64,000 nucleotides of DNA from Herminiimonas sp. GTDB lineage: Bacteria > Pseudomonadota > Gammaproteobacteria > Burkholderiales > Burkholderiaceae_D. The position numbers and the translations under genes are program-made. Shown here in pieces: positions 17,992 through 25,789 of this stretch (its first letter is position 1; each line of letters opens with the position of its first letter). The stretch is from positions 123,183 through 187,182 of the forward strand of contig JAQGMR010000069.1 of NCBI GenBank assembly GCA_028292265.1. Direction: 5' to 3'. Below the pieces are notes generated by a model. The model was not told the origin of the DNA, searched no databases, and was given only the letters and a program-made list of their open reading frames with translations.

Positions 17992-18942
17992 ATGAAAAAA
18001 CTACTCGCCTGTGCGGCCCTGATTTTCTCGACCTGTGCCGCATTCGCTCAGTCCGACTGGCCCCAGCGGCCTATCACCCTTGTCGTGCCGCTCAGTCCGG
18101 GCGGCAGTACCGACTCCACCGCGCGGCTGATTGCGCAGAAGCTGAAAGACGAGTTGGGCCAGCCCATCATTATTGAAAATCGCGTCGGCGCCGGTGGCAA
18201 TATCGGCACGCACTTCGTGGTGAACGCCGCCCCCGACGGCTATACGCTTCTGATGGCCACGAGTACGCTGGCAGCCAACATGACGCTCTACAAGAATATT
18301 CCTTTCGACATTCAGAAGGACCTCGCGCCCGTCTCGCAGATTGCGTTGATCCCGAATGTGCTGATGGTTAACCCAGACCTGCCGGTAAAGACCCTTGGCG
18401 AATTCATCACCCTGGTACGCCAGAAGGAAGTGAATTACGGTTCGGCCGGCAACGGCACCTCGCAGCACCTGTCGGGCGCATTGTTCAACAGTATGGTTCA
18501 CGGCAAGATGGTCCACGTTCCCTACAAGGGCGGCGCGCCTGCCAATGTAGATCTCCTCGCGGGGCATATACAGCTGGTGTTCTCGCCACTGGTCGAAATT
18601 TTGCCTTTCATCGAGACCGGCAAGTTGCGGGCATTGGGCGTAACCACCAAGGCCCGTTCCCCACGACTGCCGAACCTGCCGGCGATCGACGAATCCTTGC
18701 CGGGGTTTGACGTCGCGTTGTGGAATGGCATTCTGGCCCCGGCCAAGACGCCGCCCGCTGTCATCGCCAAACTCTACGCGGCGGTGCATAAAGTGATGCA
18801 GAATCCGGAGGTTCTGAAGACCTTCGCGGAGCAGGGCACCAATCCGGTCGGCAGCACGCCTGCGGAATTCAAGCAGCTGATCGCGGCTGAGGTGCCCAAG
18901 TGGGCCAGGCTCGTCAAGCTGTCCGGCGCCGAGCTGAACTAG
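17992..18942 (+). CDS. Bug-family (TctC-type) tripartite tricarboxylate transporter solute-binding protein
   Basis: 316 residues with signal peptide MKKLLACAALIFSTCAAFAQ, then WPQRPITLVVPLSPGGSTDS and RVGAGGNIGTHFVV, the hallmark Bug-family loops that hold a carboxylate ligand through water. The ATG has GGAG upstream. Bug proteins are greatly expanded in Burkholderiales. Its membrane partners could be the TctA/TctB pair at 58.5-60.5 kb, since none is adjacent. Position inside the catabolic cluster suggests it captures the growth substrate or a related carboxylate. Confidence 0.92.
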   Translation: MKKLLACAALIFSTCAAFAQSDWPQRPITLVVPLSPGGSTDSTARLIAQKLKDELGQPIIIENRVGAGGNIGTHFVVNAAPDGYTLLMATSTLAANMTLYKNIPFDIQKDLAPVSQIALIPNVLMVNPDLPVKTLGEFITLVRQKEVNYGSAGNGTSQHLSGALFNSMVHGKMVHVPYKGGAPANVDLLAGHIQLVFSPLVEILPFIETGKLRALGVTTKARSPRLPNLPAIDESLPGFDVALWNGILAPAKTPPAVIAKLYAAVHKVMQNPEVLKTFAEQGTNPVGSTPAEFKQLIAAEVPKWARLVKLSGAELN

Positions 18943-18981
18943 ACGGCGAGGTCAGCGCAGGGAATCGAAATTGACTGCGCT

Positions 18982-19017
18982 GTCCCGGCGGCGAGGTCGC
19001 CGCACGGGACGCGTTTT
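18982..19017 (+). terminator. Intrinsic terminator after the Bug-type gene
   Basis: GTCCCGGCGGCGA pairs with TCGCCGCACGGGAC, one bulge, followed by GCG and four T residues, 40 bases after the stop codon. This would end the first transcript of the catabolic cluster. Confidence 0.6.
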
Positions 19018-19020
19018 CTG

Positions 19021-19264
19021 ATGCTTCGCTTTCCCGCTTTTTCGTTTCTTCGCTTATGCGCTACTCGACTACTCCGCTTGTCTTTTGCCCGATGCCGCAA
19101 TCGTTCTATCTGTCATGCCTTGATATCTTGCAGCCTTTTATGCCTTCGGTCCTTGAAATTTCCGATCCCCGAAATCGCCGTACCTTGAACCCTGTATTCC
19201 CTTAACCTGCGTTCCCTGATCCTTCGCTTTTAAACTGTTCACGACTCGAAAGCAGCCAAAAACA
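19021..19264. repeat. Degenerate low-complexity tract
   Basis: This gene-free stretch is built from loosely repeated words: CTTCGCTTT-like units at 19025-19085 and CCTTGAA, CCCTTAACC, TCCCTGATCC-like units at 19140-19235. No protein family or RNA is recognised. Similar degenerate tracts with other words occur at 6821, 29912 and 33095. Confidence 0.45.
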
Positions 19265-20437
19265 ATGAACTCGAATCTGCGTCTCGCTCGCTCCCTTCTT
19301 ACAGCCGGTCTGATCGCCACCCTCGTCGGGTGCGCCAGTTCTTCCCGCCCACCTTCCACATTCCTGTCGGTGCAGGATGGGCGTGCCCAGCTTGTAAACG
19401 GCGCGGCCGCGGTCGGTACTGCAGCCGACACCCTGGCAGTCATCAGCGTTGCAGGCGGCAAGATGGCGCTCCTGCATGAGATTCTGGTTCCTACTTCGCT
19501 GGTCGGGCCGCCGAGTTCAATCGCGGTCTCCCCGGACCGCAAGCTGGCGCTGGTCAGCGCCGCGACGAAGCTTGATCCGGCGGACAGCAAGAAGGTTGTG
19601 CCCTTTGATCTCGTATCCGTTATCGCCCTGGACAGCACCGGCAATGCAGCACCACGGGTCGTGGGCAGTGTGCACACCGGCGCTGGCGCCTCAGGCATCT
19701 CGATCAACCGGGCCGGCACGCTGGCGCTTGTGGCGAATCGCGTTGAAGGCTCCGTTTCCGTGTTGACCATCGACGGTCAGAAGGTCCAAGTCATCAACAA
19801 GATATCCTTTGGCGCAAGCTCCGGACCCAGCCATGTCGCGATTACACCCGACGGCCGGCGCGCATTGGTCTCGCGTGATGGAGATCATCGCATTACCGTG
19901 CTGGACATTAACGGCCGCGACGTCACTGCAAGCAAGCGTGACATCTACGCCGGCCTGCGCCCTTACAGCTTCGATATCGCGCCGAACGGTGAATTTGCCG
20001 TGGTAGGCAACGTTGGCATCGGCCAGGGTGACAGCGACACAATCAGCCTGATCGACCTCAAGACGAACCCGCCACGGGTAATCGATACCACGACCGTGGG
20101 TCAAACCCCCGAGGGTGTGATGATCTCGCCGGACGGTCGCCATATCGGCGTTACCGTGGTCAACGGCAGCAACAAGGCGGCCGAATCGCCGTTTTATGGC
20201 CTTGCCAACTTCGTTCTCTACCGGGTTGAAGCAGGCAAGTTGCAGCGCGTATCCGAAGTAGGCGGCGGACATTGGCTGCAGGGCCAGGCCTATTCGCCAG
20301 ACGGCGGCACCGTGCTGGTGCAAGATGCCATGAACCGCGAAATCCGGCTCTATCAGATCAACAGCAGCCGCCTCGAGGATACCGGCCAACGGCTCAAGCT
20401 CAACGGCGCGCCGTCGGCGATGAGATACTGGAAATAA
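19265..20437 (+). CDS. Beta-propeller lipoprotein (lactonase/YncE-like)
   Basis: 390 residues with a lipoprotein signal (ATLVGCASS lipobox, Cys near residue 21). The rest consists of repeated blades with the pattern SPDRKLALVSA, TPDGRRALVSRDGD, APNGEFAVVGN, SPDGRHIGVTVVNG and SPDGGTVLVQDAM, typical of seven-bladed propellers of the lactonase/YncE group. It should sit on the periplasmic side of a membrane. A sugar- or acid-lactonase role would fit the surrounding hydroxy-acid enzymes, but the fold alone does not prove catalysis. No clear ribosome binding site is seen before the ATG. Confidence 0.8.
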   Translation: MNSNLRLARSLLTAGLIATLVGCASSSRPPSTFLSVQDGRAQLVNGAAAVGTAADTLAVISVAGGKMALLHEILVPTSLVGPPSSIAVSPDRKLALVSAATKLDPADSKKVVPFDLVSVIALDSTGNAAPRVVGSVHTGAGASGISINRAGTLALVANRVEGSVSVLTIDGQKVQVINKISFGASSGPSHVAITPDGRRALVSRDGDHRITVLDINGRDVTASKRDIYAGLRPYSFDIAPNGEFAVVGNVGIGQGDSDTISLIDLKTNPPRVIDTTTVGQTPEGVMISPDGRHIGVTVVNGSNKAAESPFYGLANFVLYRVEAGKLQRVSEVGGGHWLQGQAYSPDGGTVLVQDAMNREIRLYQINSSRLEDTGQRLKLNGAPSAMRYWK

Positions 20438-20495
20438 GCTTCGTGCCTCACCAACATAACGCCAGTGCCTTGCACATTTTTCTGCAGACGATTCA

Positions 20496-21449
20496 ATGAA
20501 ACCTTTACTGCTTGTTTTGGTATATATCACCGAGGAGCACCGTGCCCTGGTCTCCGAAAACTTCGATCTGATCTACGCCCCCAACGAAGGTTTGGGCGCC
20601 GACCGCTCCAACGGCGCGGCGCAGATTGCGGCCCGCGGGAAAGACATTCGCGTCGTTCTTACCAACGGCACGAATGGCTTGCTGCCGTCCGAAATCGACG
20701 CCATGCCCAAGCTTGAAATCATTTGCACTTTGGGCGTCGGTCACGAAAATGTGCCGATCGCCTACGCCACCGCGCGTGGCATCCGCGTCTGTAATGCAGC
20801 CAGCACTAACGACGACTGCGTTGCGGATCACGCCATGGGTATCCTGCTGGCAGCGATCAGGGGCATTCCCGCATTGAACCTCGGCGTGCGTCAGGGGAAA
20901 TGGCGTGACGACATTCCGCGCCCGCCCCATGTCTCATTCAGGCGGATGGGAATACTCGGGCTGGGGGCCATCGGCAAGAAAATTGCGAAACGGGCGGTCG
21001 GGTTTGACATGGAAATTGGCTACCATGGTCGAACGCGTCGGGACGAGACGGGCTACCGATTTTTCGATGACGTAAAGAGTCTCGCAACCTGGTGCGACTT
21101 CCTCGTTGTCGCAGCGCCAGGCGGCAAGGACACCTTCCATATCGTGAATGCCGATGTATTGACTGCGCTCGGCCCCCGAGGCGTAATCGTGAACATTTCG
21201 CGCGGCAGCCTGGTTGACACCCAGGCCGTGGCAGATGCCTTGCGGGACGGCCGGATCTCGGCGGCTGCGCTGGATGTGTATGAAAGCGAGCCAAAGCCGC
21301 CACAGGCTTTGCTTGAGTTCGAGAATGCCGTATTGACGCCGCATGTCGCGGGCATTTCACCCGAAGCGATACAGGCCTCGGTGCAGCGTTTTATCGACAA
21401 TGCGACCCGTCATTTCGCCGGTCAGCCGCTTCTGACCCCGGTAAACTGA
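20496..21449 (+). CDS. D-isomer-specific 2-hydroxyacid dehydrogenase (GyaR/hydroxypyruvate reductase-like)
   Basis: 317 residues. The NAD(P) motif GILGLGAIGKKIAKRA is near residue 150. The catalytic triad is in place: Arg in VNISRGSLVDT, Glu in DVYESEP and His in TPHVAG. It interconverts a 2-keto acid and a D-2-hydroxy acid, such as glyoxylate or hydroxypyruvate. Together with the GlcD-like flavoprotein upstream and the RraA-type protein downstream, it points to a pathway with 2-hydroxy/2-keto acid intermediates. It lies 58 bases after the propeller gene. Confidence 0.9.
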   Translation: MKPLLLVLVYITEEHRALVSENFDLIYAPNEGLGADRSNGAAQIAARGKDIRVVLTNGTNGLLPSEIDAMPKLEIICTLGVGHENVPIAYATARGIRVCNAASTNDDCVADHAMGILLAAIRGIPALNLGVRQGKWRDDIPRPPHVSFRRMGILGLGAIGKKIAKRAVGFDMEIGYHGRTRRDETGYRFFDDVKSLATWCDFLVVAAPGGKDTFHIVNADVLTALGPRGVIVNISRGSLVDTQAVADALRDGRISAAALDVYESEPKPPQALLEFENAVLTPHVAGISPEAIQASVQRFIDNATRHFAGQPLLTPVN

Positions 21450-21564
21450 GCAGGCAAAAACAACATGCACCAATTTCTAATGCGACGATAGCAGGGTCGA
21501 TGTAATCAGGCCCAACTTTTCACCGCATTCCATTTCAGACGCAAACATTTCAAAGGACATCACA

Positions 21565-22239
21565 GTGTACGGATTTCAAATTGCAAAACGCGCGCGCAAA
21601 GTCAGCCAGAAAGCTGTAGACCAGTTCAATGACGTTCCGGTCGCAAATATCAGTGACTGCATGTCGCGAATCACCGCTGGCGGCCCGACGCTGCGGCCCA
21701 TGCATAACGGCGCCTACCTTTCCGGCCCGGCGTTCACGGTCAAGACGCGCCCGGGCGACAACCTGATGATCCACAAGGCGCTTGATCTTGCGGAGCCCGG
21801 CGACATCATCGTCGTCGACGCCGGCGGCGATCTTACCAACTCACTGGTCGGCGAACTGATGACGGGTTACGCCGCCAAACGCGGGCTCGGTGGCATGGTA
21901 ATCAATGGCGCAATCCGCGACTCCGCGATACTGCGCGAGGGAAGCTTTCCAGTCTATGCGGCCGGCGTCACACATCGCGGCCCGTACAAGGACGGACCAG
22001 GAGAAATCAATCTGCCCGTCGCGTTCGATGGCATGGTCGTGAACCCCGGCGACTTGATCGTTGGCGATGCGGATGGCGTGCTTTGCATCCCGTTCGACCA
22101 GGTCGAAACCGTTTTCGCCGCGGTCCGTGAAAAAATGAAACTGGAAGCGCAGACTATCGCAAACATAGAGAAGGGCGCACACGATACCGCCTGGATCGAT
22201 GTCAAGCTCCGTAGCCTCGGCTGCGTTTTCCCCGACTGA
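21565..22239 (+). CDS. RraA / HMG-CHA aldolase-family protein
   Basis: 224 residues, GTG start at 21565 with AAAGGA upstream. The family core is clear: PGDIIVVDAGG, GYAAKRGLGGMVINGAIRD with the Arg-Asp of the divalent-metal aldolase site, then YAAGVTHRGPYKDGPGEINL and GDADGVLCIP. In catabolic operons this family cleaves 4-hydroxy-4-methyl-2-oxoglutarate or 4-carboxy-4-hydroxy-2-oxoadipate to pyruvate; the same fold is also used by the RNase E inhibitor RraA. Context among dehydrogenases favours the aldolase role, which would feed pyruvate or oxaloacetate into central metabolism. Confidence 0.85.
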   Translation: MYGFQIAKRARKVSQKAVDQFNDVPVANISDCMSRITAGGPTLRPMHNGAYLSGPAFTVKTRPGDNLMIHKALDLAEPGDIIVVDAGGDLTNSLVGELMTGYAAKRGLGGMVINGAIRDSAILREGSFPVYAAGVTHRGPYKDGPGEINLPVAFDGMVVNPGDLIVGDADGVLCIPFDQVETVFAAVREKMKLEAQTIANIEKGAHDTAWIDVKLRSLGCVFPD

Positions 22240-22258
22240 TCCACAAAGCCGGCTTGCT

Positions 22259-22341
22259 CCAGGGGCCTGCACGACGCAAGAATCGCGGCTGCAATGCGAG
22301 AGAAATAATTGCTCTGCGCTTTTACCGCGCCGGCTCCTGGC
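22259..22341. repeat. Imperfect palindromic element, copy 1 (TACCGCGC-type)
   Basis: Arms CCAGGGGCCTGC (22259-22270) and the complementary half of TTTACCGCGCCGGCTCCTGGC (22321-22341) flank about 50 bases. The right half is nearly identical to a sequence at 47461-47481 that also closes an inverted repeat. It may be a dispersed REP-like element lying between the RraA-type and aldo/keto reductase genes. Confidence 0.35.
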
Positions 22342-22373
22342 TCTGTTTCAATCAAGGCACCTTAAGGGAACAT

Positions 22374-23387
22374 ATGGAATACCGCAAACTCGGCCGTAGC
22401 GGCCTGAAAGTATCTCCCCTCTGCCTCGGCGCGATGATGTTCGGGGACCAGACGGACGAAGCGACGTCACTGCGAATCGTCGACAGCGCGCGGCAGGCAG
22501 GCCTCAATTTCATTGACACGGCGGACGCCTATACCGAAGGAAAATCGGAAGAGATTGTCGGCCGTGCCATCAAGTCGGACCGTGACCGCTGGGTGCTTGC
22601 CACCAAGGTTGGCAATCCGGCCGGAGCGGTGCTGCCATCCGACCTCTCCCGCAGGTATGTGATGCACGCGGTCGAGCAAAGCTTGCGCCGTCTTGGCACC
22701 GACTACATCGATCTTTACTACCTGCACCGGGACGATCCTGCCACACCGCTGGAAGAGACGGTGAGGGCACTGGCCGACCTGGTCCGTCAAGGAAAGATCC
22801 GCTACGTCGGCGTGTCGAATTTCCGCTCCTGGCAACTGGCCGAGGTGGTTCATCTTTGCAAGGAGTTCGGTATTGACGCGCCGGCGGCGTGCCAGCCGTC
22901 GTACAACGCAATGAACCGGATGCCGGAAACAGAACTGCTTCCGGCATGCCAGTTTTACGGTGTCGGCGCCGTCACCTACAGCCCTCTTGCCCGCGGCATA
23001 CTCACTGGCAAGTACGCGAGCATGGACCAGCTTCCTGAAGGCAGCCGGGCCGCGCGCAAGGACAAGCGCATGTTGCAGTCCGAGTTGCGGCCGGAATCGG
23101 TCGCCTTGGCTCAGGAAATCAAGGCGCATGCCGAAGCACACGGCAGCAGCGCCGCCCATTTCGCGTTGAACTGGGTGCTGAACAATGCCTTGGTAAGTTC
23201 TGTCATCGCAGGCCCGCGTACGCTGGAACAGTGGGACGATTATCTTGTTGCGCTAAAGACACCGTTCACGGCCGAAGACGAAGCCCTGATCGACAGACTG
23301 GTGGCGGCCGGACACCCCTCCACGCCGGGGTACACCGACCCGCGCTACCCGGTAACTGGCCGCGTCGCGCGCACCGCCGGTTCTTGA
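22374..23387 (+). CDS. Aldo/keto reductase
   Basis: 337 residues forming an NADPH-dependent TIM-barrel reductase. The start MEYRKLGRSGLKVSPLCLGA is typical, and AAGGGAA precedes it; a longer open frame to the left is not coding-like. Catalytic residues are visible: Asp and Tyr in NFIDTADAYTEGKSE, Lys in WVLATKVG, and His in DLYYLHRDD. The NADPH-binding segment VIAGPRTLEQWDD is near residue 285. It would reduce an aldehyde or ketone intermediate. It is the last gene before a strong terminator. Confidence 0.92.
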   Translation: MEYRKLGRSGLKVSPLCLGAMMFGDQTDEATSLRIVDSARQAGLNFIDTADAYTEGKSEEIVGRAIKSDRDRWVLATKVGNPAGAVLPSDLSRRYVMHAVEQSLRRLGTDYIDLYYLHRDDPATPLEETVRALADLVRQGKIRYVGVSNFRSWQLAEVVHLCKEFGIDAPAACQPSYNAMNRMPETELLPACQFYGVGAVTYSPLARGILTGKYASMDQLPEGSRAARKDKRMLQSELRPESVALAQEIKAHAEAHGSSAAHFALNWVLNNALVSSVIAGPRTLEQWDDYLVALKTPFTAEDEALIDRLVAAGHPSTPGYTDPRYPVTGRVARTAGS

Positions 23388-23405
23388 ACTGCCGCAAATC
23401 AAAAC

Positions 23406-23441
23406 AAGGGTCTTTGGGGCTGCCACTCCAAAGACCCTTTT
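23406..23441 (+). terminator. Strong rho-independent terminator
   Basis: AAGGGTCTTTGG pairs with CCAAAGACCCTT around a short loop and ends in a T tract, 18 bases after the aldo/keto reductase stop. It separates the first catabolic block from the ABC importer operon. Confidence 0.85.
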
Positions 23442-23461
23442 CCCAACGCCTCGCCAAATTA

Positions 23462-23513
23462 AAAGACTAATAGGTAAATCCGGATACCTTTCGGTAAGGA
23501 CTTTTTAGTCTTT
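23462..23513 (+). promoter_or_regulatory. Inverted repeat in the leader of the ABC importer operon
   Basis: Perfect 9-base arms AAAGACTAA and TTAGTCTTT enclose an AT-richer segment that itself has GGTA and TACC elements. It lies 90 bases before the start codon of the binding-protein gene and just after the terminator. It could be an operator or part of a leader RNA structure; no known riboswitch is recognised. Confidence 0.4.
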
Positions 23514-23602
23514 GCTGCTTAGGATATCGGTGGTTATTGCATTCCCGCAGACCTTCCAAAAAGCCGGACGCAGCGCTGGCACGCCCACTCAAAGGGGGAG
23601 AC

Positions 23603-24841
23603 ATGAAAACAGGCTTCAAAGCATTGCTTCAATTCCGTTGGCAACGGTTGGGGGCGGCCGCCGCCTTGTTGGGTCTGGCCGTGGCTGCAGTGCCGGCAAG
23701 CGCCACACCGGGTTCCTGCACTGATCCAATCGTATTCGGTACCACCATCTCTGAATCTGGCCCGTTTTCCACACTGGCGGACCACTGGCGCAAGATGTCG
23801 GAAGTATTCGCCGAGGAGATCAACGCCACGGGCGGCATCATGGTCAAATCGTGCAACAAGAAGCTGCCGCTCAAGTTCGTGATTTACGACGACCAGAGCG
23901 TGCCGTCGACTGCTGTCGGGCTGTATGAGCGGATGGCCACCGTGGACAAGGTTGACTTCTTCGTCGGCCCGGACTGGTCTTCGCTGGGCGGGCCAGTGCC
24001 GCCGGTCGCCGAGAAGCACAAGATTCCAATGGTTGCCGCCAACGTCGCAACGCCGGCCATGTATGAGCGCGGACTCAAATACCTGTGGGGCACGCCTTAC
24101 CCGGTAGTGCCGCTCTGGTCCGCGCGCTACTTCGACATGGTGTCGAAAATGACGCCGAAACCGCAGACCATCTACTTCATCACCCAGGACAATCCCGTGA
24201 TGAAAGGGATCACCGCCTTCTGGTCGCAAAAAGCAGCGGCCCAGGGCATCAAGGTGATTGGCACGGACGGATTCCCGAGCGACCTGAAGGACTTCACCGG
24301 CCTCATCTCCAAAGTCCGCGCAGCAAAGCCGGACATCATCTACATCAGCTCCTTCGACGGCGTGTCGGTGCCGCTGGTCCAGCAAATGCGACAGCTTAAG
24401 GTGCATGCGATGGACGTTCACCATGCGATGCTGACCGGCTCACTGCGTCGCCAGGTGGGCAACGACCTTGAAGGCATGACAGGCGAGTTGCCATGGTATT
24501 CGGGCATGAAGGGCCCGTATTCCGAACTGGTGGACAAGGTGCTGGCCCGCTCCAACATCGACATGTTCGACTACATCTTCACCATGGGCCGCATTGGCTC
24601 ATACCTGACCATGGTCCAAGCCATAGAACGGGCGGGCGCGGTGGACCGCGAAAAGGTGAAGGAGGTCCTGACGAAGGGGACCTTTAAATCGCCGGCCGGT
24701 GACATCGTCTTCGATGAACGCGGCTTCCCGACCACCAACGGGGCTTACACGCTGCAAATGCAAAACGGTAAGTCATCTATCGTATGGCCGCCCGAGGTTG
24801 CCACAGGCAAGGTCGTCTGGCCTTCACCAACCTGGCGCTAA
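23603..24841 (+). CDS. Branched-chain-type ABC transporter substrate-binding protein
   Basis: 412 residues. A long signal peptide ends near VPASATPGS. The mature protein has DPIVFGTTISESGPFSTLAD, then GPDWSSLGGPVPPVAEKH and YFITQDNPVMKGITAF, typical of Peripla_BP_6 receptors. ATG 23603 is preceded by AAAGGGGGAG; the open frame upstream is not counted. It heads the operon with two permeases and two ATPases, so it is the cognate receptor of this importer. It is only distantly like the two lone receptors at 583 and 12275. Confidence 0.92.
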   Translation: MKTGFKALLQFRWQRLGAAAALLGLAVAAVPASATPGSCTDPIVFGTTISESGPFSTLADHWRKMSEVFAEEINATGGIMVKSCNKKLPLKFVIYDDQSVPSTAVGLYERMATVDKVDFFVGPDWSSLGGPVPPVAEKHKIPMVAANVATPAMYERGLKYLWGTPYPVVPLWSARYFDMVSKMTPKPQTIYFITQDNPVMKGITAFWSQKAAAQGIKVIGTDGFPSDLKDFTGLISKVRAAKPDIIYISSFDGVSVPLVQQMRQLKVHAMDVHHAMLTGSLRRQVGNDLEGMTGELPWYSGMKGPYSELVDKVLARSNIDMFDYIFTMGRIGSYLTMVQAIERAGAVDREKVKEVLTKGTFKSPAGDIVFDERGFPTTNGAYTLQMQNGKSSIVWPPEVATGKVVWPSPTWR

Positions 24842-24855
24842 TCAGGTAGCGCAAC

Positions 24856-24897
24856 TGCCCGCGCTGTTCCGAAGCCTTGTGGCGTAACGGGCGGGCA
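24856..24897 (+). repeat. Inverted repeat between receptor and permease genes
   Basis: TGCCCGC and GCGGGCA arms, 28 bases apart, form a stem in the 75-base space between the receptor and permease genes. Such stems often protect the abundant receptor mRNA or dampen read-through; this is inferred from position. Confidence 0.4.
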
Positions 24898-24916
24898 AAG
24901 CGGTAATGCATTCATC

Positions 24917-25789
24917 ATGACGATTGAATCAATCATTCAGGTTTTGTTAGGCGGTCTGCTTCTTGGCGGCCTGTATGCCCTGGTGGCGTTCGGGCTTTCG
25001 CTGATCTACGGCATCGTACGCATTCTGAATTTCGCGCACGGGACGATATTGGCGGTCACGGGTGTGGTCGCCAGCTTGCTGTTCACATCGCTCAAGATGC
25101 ACCCGGTAGTCATCATGCTGGTGCTGGCACCGGCCGCGTTCGCCTTTGGCTACGCCTTTTACCGCTTTCTGCTGCAACCGCTTGGCAAGCGCAATCACTT
25201 TGAAGCCACGGTAGGTAATGTTCTGGTGACGGTCGGCGCCATGCTGATGCTGTCCGACATCACAGCAGTGCTCGCGGGATCGACCCAACGCAACATCGCG
25301 CTGCGCTTCGATGCCTTCGAGGTCGGCGAGATTGTGATCTCCACCACGCAGCTTCTGATATTGGTCGGCATTGCGGCCCTGACGATCTGCATGCACCTGT
25401 TCCTGACCCGCACCTGGACTGGACGCGGCATTCGCGCCGTCACCCAGGAGCAGATTGGCGCCAGCATTTGCGGCGTGAACAGTGCGCGTCTGAAGGCGCT
25501 GACCTTCGCCTTCGGCTCGGCCACGGTTGCGATTGCGGCGGTCCTGTACGCCATGTCATTTCCCGTCAGTCCCTACATGGGCTTCCCGCTTACCGTGAAG
25601 GCGTTCACTATTATTGTGGTTGGCGGCATTGGCAATTTGCGTGGCGCTTTTCTGGCCGGCATCTTCCTGGGCGTCGCCGAAAGCATGACCGGCCTGCTGT
25701 GGAAACCGGAATGGGCACCGGCACTGTCCGTGGTGCTGATGTTGTTCATCCTGGTTGCCTGGCCCGAAGGCAAGCGGAGGCTGGCGTGA
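24917..25789 (+). CDS. LivH-type branched-chain ABC transporter permease
   Basis: 290 residues, strongly hydrophobic with about eight membrane segments. GLLLGGLYALVAFGLSLIYG at the start and NFAHGTILAVTG are the LivH signature. TVKAFTIIVVGGIGNLRGAF near residue 225 is the cytoplasmic coupling loop for the ATPase. No strong ribosome binding site is seen. Its TGA stop overlaps the GTG of the next gene, showing coupling with the permease-ATPase fusion. Confidence 0.93.
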   Translation: MTIESIIQVLLGGLLLGGLYALVAFGLSLIYGIVRILNFAHGTILAVTGVVASLLFTSLKMHPVVIMLVLAPAAFAFGYAFYRFLLQPLGKRNHFEATVGNVLVTVGAMLMLSDITAVLAGSTQRNIALRFDAFEVGEIVISTTQLLILVGIAALTICMHLFLTRTWTGRGIRAVTQEQIGASICGVNSARLKALTFAFGSATVAIAAVLYAMSFPVSPYMGFPLTVKAFTIIVVGGIGNLRGAFLAGIFLGVAESMTGLLWKPEWAPALSVVLMLFILVAWPEGKRRLA

